Source: Adiantum capillus-veneris (taxonomy: Eukaryota > Streptophyta > Polypodiopsida > Polypodiales > Pteridaceae). From it: a stretch of 64,000 nucleotides of DNA. Made by a program: the position numbers and the translations under genes. Each line of letters opens with the position of its first letter. Position 1 is the stretch's first letter. The notes beneath the pieces are model-generated. The model was not told the origin of the DNA. It was given only the letters and a program-made list of their open reading frames with translations, and did no database searches. The stretch is from positions 143,040,140-143,104,139 of the forward strand of contig CM043955.1 in assembly GCA_014529385.2 (NCBI GenBank), given 5' to 3'. Shown here one piece after another: positions 23,416 through 33,721 of this stretch.

Positions 23416-25007
23416 TGTAAATGGAATTTGCCTATTCAATTTGAGAATAGCGGAATTTAATGAGAGTACTTTCAAGAAATGATTTTGTGAGCATAGCGGG
23501 TAGACATAATTGAAGATAGCAACATAATCATAGCAATTAGTTAACTTGGCATAGACAATACTTTTGCAAGAGAGAGAGTTTAGAGAACATGACAACAATT
23601 GAGGACCGGATTTATGTGGAGCCGGTCCCCCCTCCCAATAGGCATTGTATTATGATTTCTCCCATAAAGAGAGACTTGTTACAATACAGTCTTTGTGTTC
23701 CTTGTGACCTAGGTGATGCCATGAAGATGGAAGGCTTCATGCACCACAACACATAACATAAACTTGAAGAAAGCTTTAACTATCCCAAGCCTCAGTCCCA
23801 AGACCTCAAACACCTTCGAAGGTGGAGAGAGCTAGCAGGGAATGAGGGTAGGAAGAGGAAGAAGAAACATTTCGTAGAGAAAGAATTAGTTCCTCACTTA
23901 TCATACTCTTGTTGCTAGCATACATAATAGCATAATAATGAAGAAGAAGGATATGGCAAGCTTAAGCATTGAAGCATGGCTCTTGGTTGGATTTGCACTC
24001 CATAGCCAAGAGTGTTGGTGTAGGCTCTCAACCTCTACTTGCTTGGAGAGGGAGCTCTTGCACTTTGCATATCACACAATGAGAGTGCTTGTGAGTGTGT
24101 GTGGGTGAGTATACCCCTAGGCACCCCCCTAGCTTGCTTGGGTCGACCCCCCTTGTAGCTCATGCCTGAAGCTCATTGGACCCTTCCAGGCCTAGCCAAT
24201 CACAAGCAAGAGCCATTACAAGCAACATGGGTAGCCTTGGGACAAGTGTCCCCCTTTCCCTTTGAGAGAGAGGACTTGATAAATGCTAAAACAATTAGAT
24301 AATTCATGTAATTTATCATTGACCCCTTTGAAGCCTAGCCAATAGGCTTCAAGCAACACATGAAGGTAACATGGGTAGGGGCCTGACATGTGTCCTTGCT
24401 GCCTCTTCAAGTTGGGCTTCCCTTGTGTGTGTGAGTGAGTGTTCTCTCTCTAGCCCCTAGGAAAAGGGCTCGGCCCCCCTCTTGTAGGAATGCTTTTGAC
24501 TTTTAGGTGATCAAGCACCTTACTCACCAAGCATGACAAAGCACTTGAACTAGGGGGTGTTCCCACAAGCATCTCAGGCAAGCTTCTCAAGGCACCTCAA
24601 GTACTTTAATCATGCAGCAAGTCAAGCACCTCAAGCATGGAGAACACCTCAAGCATGACAAGCACCTCAAGCATGACAAGCACCTCAAGCATGACAAGCA
24701 CCTCGAGCTTGGGCCGGGTTCCCACCTCAGGCTCAGCCCTAGCTTACTTAAGGTCAAAGGACTTTTACACACATTTATTGGAGGTCTTCAATGAAGCTAA
24801 CCCTAAGGTCTTATGCTCCATTGGTTAGCCTTTCTCTTTGATAGACCATCTCCCTTTTGGGCCCCTTTACCATTGGCCCCGTGTTGAGATAGATCTATAA
24901 GCACATACCTATATCTTAACACTTGTTCTCGTTTATTCTCCCACATTAAGTGATCAATTTAATATGAGAAAATCATTTGGGGTAGTTAGATATTAGATTT
25001 TATGACA
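23416..25007 (-). repeat. gypsy-1 5' LTR
   Basis: 1592 bp, ends TG...CA. Near 24640-24705 it has additional 18-bp 'tcaagcatgacaagcacc' units absent from the 3' LTR, accounting for most of the length difference. It should hold the promoter and polyadenylation signals, but I could not assign a specific TATA box. Confidence 0.95.
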
Positions 25008-25036
25008 TACTGGCAGTCCGAAACATTAAACTATTC

Positions 25037-25037
<1 letters not shown>

Positions 25038-25103
<66 letters not shown>
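25038..25103. repeat. Poly-C (30 bp) followed by (CT)n
   Basis: C runs from 25038 to 25067, then CT dinucleotides with a break run to about 25103, just upstream of the Harbinger transposase ATG at 25111. Confidence 0.95.
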
Positions 25104-25104
<1 letters not shown>

Positions 25105-25110
25105 AGGCCA

Positions 25111-26443
25111 TGGCCACTCATGATGAAATAGTGTTTGCTCTTGCAGCTATGTTGGCAAGCATTCAACACTGTTGTATTCAATTGTCAATTGCAGGCTCAT
25201 CTTCAAAGCTTGCAACAATCCACCCAACTATTGCAGTCACTACTGGTAGATTTGGAAGAAGGGGACGATGAAGACATGCATGTTGCAGTCATCACAACTT
25301 TCCTTGGAGCGGCCAACAACCTATTCTTGCAAGCCACCCTTCTACCATGGGGTGATATTTCCCCTCGCATGTGGTATGTGAAACCATGGTCTCTGCACTG
25401 GTTTTCTAATTACAATCGGTGGTGTATGCTCGACAACGAGCATTTTCAATCATATTTTTGTTTGCCACAAACTCTCTTTAACCAGCTAGCTGGGCTTTTG
25501 CACGATGACCTAGTGCGCCAAGGAGAAATCCCACTGTCGCTCCTCATGATACAAGGTCGGTACTTCTTGGTGGAGAGGAAGGTTGCGATAGCACTCATGC
25601 GGCTAGCTACAGGGGCCTCCTTGCGTATTGTTTCAGAGAAATTTGGATGCGGTGTGTCAACAATGTCAGAAATTGTGGATGCATTCATTATGTCGACGAT
25701 TTCATGAGTTCGTGTGGTGGCCATTCCCTAGATATGCAAGCAGTGAAGGTTGGGATGGAGGCCACGGCGGGGTTGCCAAATTGTTGCGGTGCAATCGACT
25801 GTACACACATTCAACTAGAAGCTCCGCCACACGAGTTGTCAACCAATTGCTATGACAGGAAAGGTAAATATTAGATGACATTACAAGGCATTGTAGATTC
25901 TAGTATGCGCTTTTGAGTTATTTTTGTTGGTTTTTCAAGGCAAGCGAATGATAAGCGAATCATGCAAAACTCTAGCTTCTTCCATTTAGCACAAGGAGGT
26001 GCCATCCTCATTGGTCCTCCATTCACAGGATTGGGCTACAACATTAGGGAGTATATTATAGGAGATGGAGGGTACTACCAACTTCCTTGGTTGCTTATAC
26101 CTTCCAAGCCCCACTATCTCCATCCCAAGCAAGGTACAATACTCGACACACATCTACTCGCTCTGTGGTGAAACGTGCCTTTGGGTGCAAGAAAATTACA
26201 TGGACAATCTTGCATGGCACAATTCGACAACTTGACATCAATAAAGTCCCTAGGATTATCTTCACGTGTTGCATTTTGCACAACATGGCTATTGACCATG
26301 GCTTGGTAGCACCGGAGGCTGTGGACGAGGCATTACAAGCTTATCATGTCGACAATGAAGATGATGTTGTGGAAGCAAATGATATTAATATGGAAACTGT
26401 GGCTATGTACTTGGATGAATTCCATGGCACTGTATTCTCTTAA
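25111..26443 (+). pseudogene. PIF/Harbinger DDE transposase, decayed
   Basis: The start chosen is the ATG at 25111 (MATHDEIVFALAAMLASIQ). A helix-turn-helix block, ASLRIVSEKFGCGVSTMSEI, lies near 25615-25675. The catalytic core then follows: CCGAIDCTHI (first Asp, codon 25797-25799), IGDGGYY (second Asp, 26064-26066), and SVVKRAFGCKK, where the catalytic Glu of the family's 'VERAFGRLK' box is replaced by Lys (AAA, 26171-26173). The C-terminus is acidic (VDNEDDVVEAND). This enzyme cuts and pastes elements with TWA target sites. Frame changes near 25165 and 25700-25740 and a TAG near 25873 break the frame. A Myb-like partner gene converges from the right. Confidence 0.85.
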
Positions 26444-26957
26444 ATCTATTGAAATCTCCATGTATTCTATTTGTTTCCCTTAGATCCTATTCTTCATGGA
26501 TGTGCTCCTAGTATTATCTTAGATTCTCATGGATCTTAGATTTGTTTAATTAAAAACATGTTCAATTGTTTTAACAGCTTGTTCCCATTTATAATTGCTC
26601 ACTTTCCAGAATTGTATGTCTTTAACATCTTGAAGAATTGTGACGTTACATCAATGAGCTAATAATTATAGCAGTGCTAATTGGCAATCCAAAGAGGCAA
26701 TTGACAAGAGAGCCACCATTTATTTGTTGTGTACGAGTGTGTGTGTGGGGGTTTGGGGGGGGGGGGGGGGGGGGGGACCTATCTTTTAATAAATTTTTAT
26801 CTTCAACTACAAGCATAGTGGAAAGACTCAGCATGCCAGATTGAGCCCTAATGAACATACATAAGGCAAACATAGAGAATCAACTACTATGAGAGATGAG
26901 ATCTCATCCTTGGCGAGGCAAGGCTGCGAAGAGGTCACCAGACCTATTCATTAACGT
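26444..26957. other. Spacer between convergent Harbinger genes, with poly-G
   Basis: Non-coding, AT-rich 3' flanks. There is a short (GT)n and a 22-bp poly-G run at 26755-26776. No terminator or other gene is visible. Confidence 0.6.
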
Positions 26958-28473
26958 CTACAAGCCTTGAACTTGCTGTTCGACCGCTTTCATCTGCTTC
27001 TCTTGAAATGTTAGCATAGCCTGAACTTGTTCTGCATGTGCTTTGGTTCGCTCCGTTGCAGTTTTGGTCATTTGGTGCATGAGATTGCAACTGATGTCAG
27101 TAAAATTGCACCTAAGAGCTGATGGACGAGCTTCTTTGCCTCAACGTTTCTTGCCATTGGAGCTACCGTCTTGCTCTATGGGCCCGTCTTCTTCTCCTTG
27201 AGTTGTGCTAACTTTGTTGTCTCCTTGAGTTGTGCTAACTTCGTTGTCTCCTTCGTGAGCAGTGGAGTTGCCTGTAGACAAAGGTAATTAGTGTTCACTA
27301 AATGAAAACCAGCAATAGGAAAGTGAGATGAGTTAGATGAGCAACAACCTACTTCTTGTGCTGAGCTATCGCTCAAGACATCGCCTGGATTGACAAGAAC
27401 GTCACATCCTAAGTTGGCTTCGAGAATTTTAACCATAGTCTTGTCAAATGATGGTGTTTTCCGCTCTTGTGAATCCATTTTCCAGTAGGATCTTAACCCA
27501 CTTGGTGGTGCTCTATCCCAATCAGCCACCTTCTTGTACTTGGGGAAGTGATTTTCCCACTTGTTTCGACATTGCAAGGCGGTACGGATCGCCCCCTTCT
27601 CTCTCACCCAACTTCCAAGTCGAAACACGACGCCACCTCTCATCCAAACTTAGGATTTTATTCCTACCCTTTTCCGTAGCCATCTCCACATCCAAACGAC
27701 ACTTCAACTCGCTGAGAGTTTGAAACTCCTCTAAGACCAATTGTCCCGCATTGTTGGAGGTTTTTGTGCTTCCATTTTCTCTCGCCGTGCTCTCTCCGAA
27801 GCTTTCTTTCTTTGGTGCTTTTATGCCGGTTCAGGAGGCTCAGTGAAAGCTCTGTTGGTAGCTGGTGTAGAGTTTGGGACTTGCATTGGAAGTTTCCCGT
27901 TGGAGCCACACTGTCACATTTGTTTGCCACGCTTTGATGTGATACCCGGGGGGTTCACCTTACATAGTATGTAACCTATCACATGAGTTCAACAGAAGGG
28001 TATTTAAATCCCTTAAAACTTACAGAAATAAATTTACACAAGGGATATGTCTTTTACAAATTTCAAAAAAATTTACAGAGTTTAAAAGAAAAGGGTTTAT
28101 TATATTTCCTAGAAAATTCACAGAATAGGGATTTTAGAAAAAGAGCCTGAACGCACATGATATAGTGGTCTTAAATATAGTGAACCCCCCGGGATGTGAT
28201 ACATGTTGTGTCCTCACCAAAGTAGGTGGAGTTCTTGCAAGACATGGCATTCGAGGCCGCACACCAGCTATGGCGGATATAGAGGACATGACAAACGGAG
28301 CCGGGTTACCCAATGGCATGGTCGACACACGAATGAGGCTCGCAGCCGTTGCATAGGAACCACTAGCTGGGAACTAGGTTGACAGCACTTGTGAAATTCT
28401 ATTCCAACTCATGCCGTCAAAGTCATCTTCCTGGGAATCGAAGGCAAGTGAGTTAAGGTCAAATCCTTGAGCC
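26958..28473 (-). pseudogene. Harbinger Myb/trihelix-like DNA-binding partner, decayed and interrupted
   Basis: The start is the ATG at 28473 (MAQGFDLNSLAFDSQEDDFD). Harbinger elements encode a Myb/SANT-like protein needed for transposase action. The trihelix domain is visible: SLDERWRRV, then after a one-base frame change VREKGAIRTALQCRNKWEN, FPKYKKVADWD and SYWKMD. An 81-bp intron is well formed (GTAGGT donor at 27352, TCTACAG acceptor at 27273). The C-terminus is a coiled-coil-like stretch ending QMKAVEQQVQGL with a stop at 26958-26960. Lesions: TAG at 28374-28376, the MITE at 27945-28193, a frameshift near 27630, and a 27-bp duplication giving TKLAQLKE twice (about 27195-27250). Confidence 0.75.
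27945..28193. mobile_element. 249-bp MITE with 14-bp perfect termini and 8-bp target duplication
   Basis: The left end CCCGGGGGGTTCAC (27945-27958) and right end GTGAACCCCCCGGG (28180-28193) are perfect inverted repeats. The flanking octamer ATGTGATA occurs at 27937-27944 and 28194-28201. Removing the element and one octamer rejoins the Myb-gene frame without a gap (VRTQHVSHQ then SVANKCDSV). An 8-bp duplication points to the hAT superfamily, though the GC-rich terminus is unlike the usual CA(G)GG hAT end. It is non-coding and AT-rich inside. Confidence 0.9.
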
Positions 28474-28479
28474 ATCAGG

Positions 28480-28503
28480 CAGAGGTGTGTGTGTGCGTGT
28501 GTA

Positions 28504-28574
<71 letters not shown>

Positions 28575-28576
28575 TG

Positions 28577-28622
<46 letters not shown>

Positions 28623-28630
28623 GAGAGAGA

Positions 28631-28665
<35 letters not shown>
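28480..28665. repeat. Compound (GT)n(GA)n microsatellite
   Basis: GT/GC-GT units from about 28486 to 28578 run directly into GA units to about 28665 with a few interruptions. It lies immediately upstream of the Myb-gene start, on its promoter side. Confidence 0.95.
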
Positions 28666-28666
<1 letters not shown>

Positions 28667-28799
28667 CTCCGTCAAGAAGGTCGAGGCTTGAGGGAGATTC
28701 CTTGAGTGTAAGCAATTGAACTATTGAGTGCACTCGTTTGATGGAGAGCTCAATAGGGTGAACTGTAGAGGGACATGGTCAATCAGGGTATATGGGGGT

Positions 28800-29083
<284 letters not shown>

Positions 29084-29311
29084 GTAGCGAGCACTATCAG
29101 ATGTCAAAATTCTTTATTGTGTTGGGATGGCCACGCACTCAAATCAATGCACCACCAGTTAACCATGTTGAAGAATGCCAACTCTGCCATCTTTGGCAGA
29201 GTGAGGCAATGAACATCTGCGTTCAACTACGCCTTTTAACTAATCCACGTGCAAATCCCAGTCACCGTTGCCAGGCTAGGGTCAACCCCCACTTGTGCGA
29301 AATTGCACTAA
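29084..29311. other. Short flank, no gene recognised
   Basis: Unique-looking DNA between the microsatellites and the Tourist-like element; no motif was found. The right terminus of the Harbinger element should lie somewhere here or inside the neighbouring MITE, but it cannot be fixed. Confidence 0.4.
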
Positions 29312-30048
29312 GGCTATGATCACGTGAGGCTTATTTATTAGTTATTGAAGAGATAAACTAAGCCTCATTATTGTTCGCTTGCAAATGAGAGCATTAAATG
29401 AATAACTATGCCTATCCTTTGTAGCTATGCCGATTTTGGCATATGTGTGAAGTTCCAAGGCATAGTTGGGAGGTTGAATGAATAGAACCAAGCCTTGTGT
29501 GAACATGCAAGACGCTTAGTTATTCATTTAATGCCCTAGTTGAACATAGTTGACATAGTTAGGCTATGGTCACGCGAGGCTTAGTTATCAGTTATTTGAA
29601 AACACAAAACAGAGCATTAAATGAATAACTATGCCTACCCTTTGTAGCTCTATGCCGTTTTTGGCATAGTTGTGAAGATCAAGCATAGTTGGGAGAATAA
29701 CTAAGCCTTGTGTGATCATGTGAGAGGCTTAGTTATTCATTTAATGCTCAATCTGGGCACAGTTGAAATAGTTATCTATAATTAACAACTAAGAGAAGTT
29801 TCCCATCGGGGGGGGGGGTAGAACCCCCGCCCATCGTCAGCATTTTTGGTTGGATATTTTGAAAGCGCAAGTAGCTCTCATGTGTGTAGATAAAGTTGCA
29901 TGTCCAAAGGCAGGGGTAGAAGAGTTGAATTTCCAACAATGCCTAAACCAACAGAGTTGAGAAACAAAGGTAGTGTTTTGATGATGTGAGCATGCTGGGG
30001 TAGAACAACTCCATGCAGATGTGCCATAAGCCTTGTGTGACCATAGCC
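29312..30048. mobile_element. Composite Tourist-like MITE with TAA target duplication
   Basis: The left arm starts GGCTATGATCACGTG and the right arm inverted starts GGCTATGGTCACACA; about 19 of 23 terminal positions agree. TAA flanks both ends (29309-29311, 30049-30051), the target type of PIF/Harbinger-mobilised MITEs. Inside, a second left-type end (GGCTATGGTCACGCG at 29562) and the repeated inverted blocks 'gcattaaatgaataactatgcc' and 'gcttagttattcatttaatgc' show that one copy is duplicated or nested in another with a period near 250 bp. It is non-coding. Confidence 0.75.
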
Positions 30049-30134
30049 TAATAAAGGCTGCCCAACTCCTTCTTATGCTTATAAGCTCTATAAGCCTACC
30101 ACCTTTAGCCGTCTCATGATGACATTTGGAGCAA

Positions 30135-30320
30135 ATTACCGCTCAGATAGACACACAAAAACAAAGGAAAAGTTCAAGCCAAAAAATCTCGGGGGCGGTA
30201 ATTCTCGAGTCAATGCTCGCGGTAATGGTCCTTCAGCAATGCACGCGGTAATCAGCCTGGCTATATTTCCGCACTTATTTCTGCGGAACTTATCGCTAGT
30301 ATTACCGCAACCATTACCGC
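30135..30320. repeat. Left cluster of GCGGTAAT/ATTACCGC motifs
   Basis: Exact copies at 30135, 30195, 30219, 30245, 30301 and 30313, in both orientations. The flanking 'gatgacatttgga' occurs at about 30117 and again near 30350, followed by an imperfect palindrome (catttggatggtcc ... acccatccaaatg). Confidence 0.75.
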
Positions 30321-30456
30321 GCACTCGAGTATTTTTTAAAAAAACCAGATGACATTTGGATGGTCCTTGGTAGGACCCATCCAAATGGTCATTTGCCTTT
30401 TTTTTCCTATACATTTAGTAAATAGAAAAACAACAATTTCATTGCACAAAAACTTT

Positions 30457-30663
30457 GGACCAAAATCAAATGTTTAATTATATTGGAGAAACTGTTCATT
30501 ACAAAATTGCTCAAATAGGCGATGCATGGCGGCTATACAACTGTGACCAAAAGAAGAATTTGGGCCAAAATCAAGTGTTTAATTATATTGGATATTACAA
30601 AATTGCCCAAATAGGCGATACATGGGGCTATACAACTGTGGCCAAAAGAAGATGGGCCCAAAA
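30457..30663. repeat. 105-bp tandem duplication
   Basis: The unit starting 'ggaccaaaatcaaatgttta' at 30457 recurs at 30562 with about 10 differences and one short deletion. Confidence 0.85.
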
Positions 30664-30680
30664 ACACTTGGAGGATTGAG

Positions 30681-32174
30681 CTACTCGGATCCTGGGACCT
30701 CTCGAGGGACTCCTTGACTCTGGAAAAGAAAAAAACAACAAAACCTTTAATTAATACAAATAGATACATAATTCTGCATGCACTCATTTAAAAATAAAAG
30801 TTCACACTTACAGGCTGTAGTGTACGACATGCATTTTCAAATTCTTCGTGATTGATTTTGTTGTTTTCATACAGCCAGCACCATGTCTGATATTCGGAGT
30901 GGCTCTCTCTGTATCTCTGGATCTCTCGGCTTGGGCAGTTCATAGTAATATTTTGTTGTATATCAATTAAAAAATATCACAAATCTAATTACCACAAATT
31001 AAATCAATTCAAATGAAAATACGCGCACTCACAAATTTATCTTTCCATGCTGCTTTTTGGTCCGAGCCGTAATGCGTAGGCGTTTGCTGCGTCCTCGCCT
31101 CCACCTGCCAAGTGTGCGCCCTAGCACCTGCCGCTCTCTCGTCCTCCAGCTCTCCCTGGGCTTTCTCCCACTCCTCGTCGTGAACATTTCCAGGGCGATA
31201 GTTGTGACCCTCAGATTCAAATGTTCGCTTTGCCGCCCTCAGCACACTGGACTTCTTATTTTTCAAGAAATTCTTGACGTACTGCTGGAGAACTCTTCCA
31301 CTTCCGGATTAGGGAACCGCATGAGCAATGTCGTGTGAATGTACGTCAAGTCGGCTGGGTCCTGATCTTTGAAAGATTTAAAGCAATCTTGGTATGTCGA
31401 GTGGATCAGGTGGTTAAGGTGCCCTCGAAATGTCCTCCCCAAAGAGGAACCTAGATCCACCTCCCCCCCTCGATGTATATAATAGTAGTAGCCACGAGCG
31501 TCTGGGGCGGGCGCATCGTCGTCCTCATCCTCATGTGGAGCTCCAAGGGGTGAGCAAGGAGGTCGGGGTGTAGGAGGAGGTGAATCTGTAGCACTGCCCC
31601 CTCCACCACCAAAGCAGCACGAGTCACCACCTCGACGAGAGCATGAGCCATCACTACGGGAAGAGCGCTGGCCACCCGAAGAGCGCTGACCCGAGCCCGA
31701 ACCGCTGGGTGGTGTAGACGACGCATAACTCGACGGTGCAGGCGTGGATCGCTGCGAATGCAAGGTGGAGGGAGCTGCAGGTGATGGGAAAGTCGAGGGT
31801 AAGGTGGAGGGAGGCCCACTGGGAGGCACACTCTGCACGATCGGAGTACCGTCGCCCGGTGTCGCAAGCGGTGAGAGCCCATAGGCAGCCAACTGTGCTC
31901 GTGTGTACTGCCCACGAAGACTCTGCTGCGAGGATAGCCACTCTCCCTGGGCGCGGTATGCCCTCTCGAGGTTGGGGTCGTGTACTGCATCTCGGAACCA
32001 TCGAAAGCCGAAGGTGGATTGTGAGTGGTGGGAGGAAGACTGCGAGTAGTAAGCATCACAAGCGTCCTCGTAAGAGAGGTCCTCGGCGAGAAAGTCCTCT
32101 ATGGTCGATAGCCGGGCGTGGAAGAGGATGTCATATCCTACAATTTCACAAAAAAAAGGGACCCTAATTAACAT
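30681..32174 (-). pseudogene. CACTA-1 accessory gene, TNPA/Transposase_24-like candidate (spliced)
   Basis: The large exon (to 31033) encodes a Ser/Pro-rich middle, an acidic EDEDDDAPAPDARGYYYY segment, SSLGRTFRGHLNHLIHSTYQ, and then QQYVKNFLKNKKSSVLRAAK and DEEWEKAQGELEDERAAG. Exon 2 (about 30946-30812) gives YRESHSEYQTWCWLYENNK and exon 3 (30719-30681) ends in PGSE-stop. Splice signals are good: GTGAGT at 31032, GTAAGT at 30811, and a TTTTCTTTTCCAG acceptor at 30720. A likely 5' acceptor (TTGTAG) sits near 32140, so the first codons may come from an upstream exon. The frame changes once near 31290, suggesting a 1-bp loss. Family assignment rests on position beside TNP2 and on the basic/Trp-rich C-terminus, and is uncertain. 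Confidence 0.45.
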
Positions 32175-32299
32175 TGGATTCTAATCAAAGTGAGATTCTT
32201 TATTGCATAGGATTCCTCCTTGCATAGGATTCCTCCCTGCATAAGATTCCTTTTATCTCCTATTTAAGAAATGGTTTGTGTGCTTCTTTTTTTTGCATC

Positions 32300-32301
32300 C
32301 A

Positions 32302-32336
<35 letters not shown>

Positions 32337-32420
32337 TCTAATTAATCTATTGTGTGTGTGCATTAGTGTGTGGCAAAGAAATTAATCTAGTGTGTGTGTG
32401 TGTGTGTTGGACCTTAATCT
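32300..32420. repeat. (GT)n microsatellites
   Basis: (GT)n at about 32306-32335 and 32391-32408 with 'agtgtgtg' fragments between; these lead into the palindrome array. Confidence 0.9.
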
Positions 32421-32479
32421 ACCGTTGGGCTTCTCGGTGACCATTGGGGTCTCAATCAACTTCATCGCACACCCACATG

Positions 32480-32846
32480 GAGGTATGTTTTGGTATGCTA
32501 ATGCTAATGGAGGTATGTTTTGGTATACTAATGCATGCCCAAGCACACACTAATGCTAGCGTTAGTGTGTGCTTGTAACGCATGCACACACTAATGCTTG
32601 CATTAGTGTGTGCTTGTGCACAAATTAGTGTGTGAAAACACACTAATTTGTGAAAACATACCAATGCATGCGCACACACACTAATGCTCGCATTAGTGTG
32701 CGAGCATTAGTGTGTGTGTGCATGCATTGGTGTGTTTTCACACACTAATTTGTGCACAAGCACACACTAACGCTTGCATTAGTGTGTGCTTGGACACAAA
32801 TTAGTGTGTGGAAACACACTAATGCATGCACATACTAATGCTTGCA

Positions 32847-32888
<42 letters not shown>

Positions 32889-33115
32889 GCATGCATTGTG
32901 CACAAAATAGTGTGTGAAAACACACTATTTTGTGCACACACACTAATGCAAGCATTAGTGTGTGTATAATGCATGCACACACTAATGCAAGCATTAGTGT
33001 GTGATTGTGCACAAAATAGTGTGTGTGTGTGTGTGCGTGTGTGTACAATGTGTGTGTGCATGTGTGTGTATGCATTGTGTGTGTGTGTGTGCAATGTGTA
33101 TGCATTGTGTGTGTG

Positions 33116-33149
<34 letters not shown>

Positions 33150-33155
33150 AGAACG
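32480..33155. repeat. Array of interleaved palindromes built on CACACTAAT/ATTAGTGTG
   Basis: More than ten copies of CACACTAAT or its complement are arranged head to head, giving hairpins such as CACACTAATGCnnGCATTAGTGTG and GTGCACAAATTAGTGTG facing CACACTAATTTGTGCAC. ATGCATGCA palindromes lie between them, and (GT)n tracts occur at about 32849-32885 and 33010-33147. The array lies between the 5' ends of two divergent CACTA-1 genes and contains the pentamer CACTA many times. Confidence 0.85.
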
Positions 33156-33409
33156 AGAAGAAAGAGAGAGAGAGTTCTAGCTGCACTTACAGTCGTGACC
33201 TCGATCGCTTGGATATGGTGGGGATGGAGATGAAGAGAGTAATAGAGGTTGGAGATGGAGAGGGAGAAGGAGAGAGAGCTTGGAGATGGAGAGGGAAACA
33301 GGCTCGCGCAGAAGAGGAGCTCGTTTTTGAATTTTTGGCATTCAATTTCACAGGGGCACGCAGGTGACCGCTTTATATAAAAAAATTTGCTGGGGATTTT
33401 ATCGCGTGT

Positions 33410-33453
33410 ATTACCGCACCTTTTCTCGCTTGTATTACCGCCTGTATTACCGC
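33410..33453. promoter_or_regulatory. ATTACCGC triplet between divergent CACTA-1 genes
   Basis: Three exact ATTACCGC copies in one orientation at 33410, 33434 and 33446. They lie about 270 bp upstream of the TNP2 start and on the promoter side of the minus-strand gene, in the only stretch both genes could share as a promoter. A 'tttatataaaaa' sequence at about 33371-33382 could serve as a TATA box. Regulatory function is inferred from position and from recurrence at the element's ends. Confidence 0.5.
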
Positions 33454-33721
33454 GAAAATCTCTGATGAGACTGCATGTGTTATGCCGACTACGTGACCTC
33501 TTGTACCCACCTCCCCTCTATCTTTAATGAGTGCCAGTCATGTCAGTACCAACATTCTTGATTCTTCTTTTTCTTATTTAGTGTGTGGCCGTGTGTGCAG
33601 GTCGATTGGGATGATGTGGGTCCACCGGTTGGCGCGGAACGAACTCGATGGTTGAGCGAGCGATTACCATTTCCATGTACGCGATGTAAAGTGTACGATT
33701 GCACGGCTTCGGCGTATATGC

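Larger units (their letters stand above)
16312..25007 (-). mobile_element. gypsy-1: complete chromovirus-type Ty3 LTR retrotransposon
   Basis: The LTRs are 16312-17871 and 23416-25007. The primer site beside the right LTR, the purine tract beside the left LTR, and the domain order gag, zinc knuckle, protease, RT, RNase H, integrase, chromodomain (right to left) all define a minus-strand Ty3 element. The five bases outside each end are identical (TACTG at 16307-16311 and 25008-25012), so the boundaries are exact and both ends belong to one insertion event. The LTRs look very similar by eye, which indicates a fairly recent insertion, yet the coding region is broken in many places. It sits between a (CA)n tract and the 5' side of the Harbinger transposase. 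Confidence 0.95.

Noticed and set aside
29306-29310. CACTA pentamer as left terminus of CACTA-1
   Set aside because: It overlaps the TAA duplication of the Tourist-like MITE, and the following bases do not match the inverse of the sequence at 46211-46232.
31451-32059. 202-codon frame overlapping the accessory gene on the minus strand
   Set aside because: It is a shifted-frame shadow of the spliced gene at 30681-32174; the latter has acidic/basic domain structure and matching splice sites.
32779-33186. His-Thr-rich 135-codon frame
   Set aside because: Arises from (GT)n and the palindrome array, with no independent coding signal.
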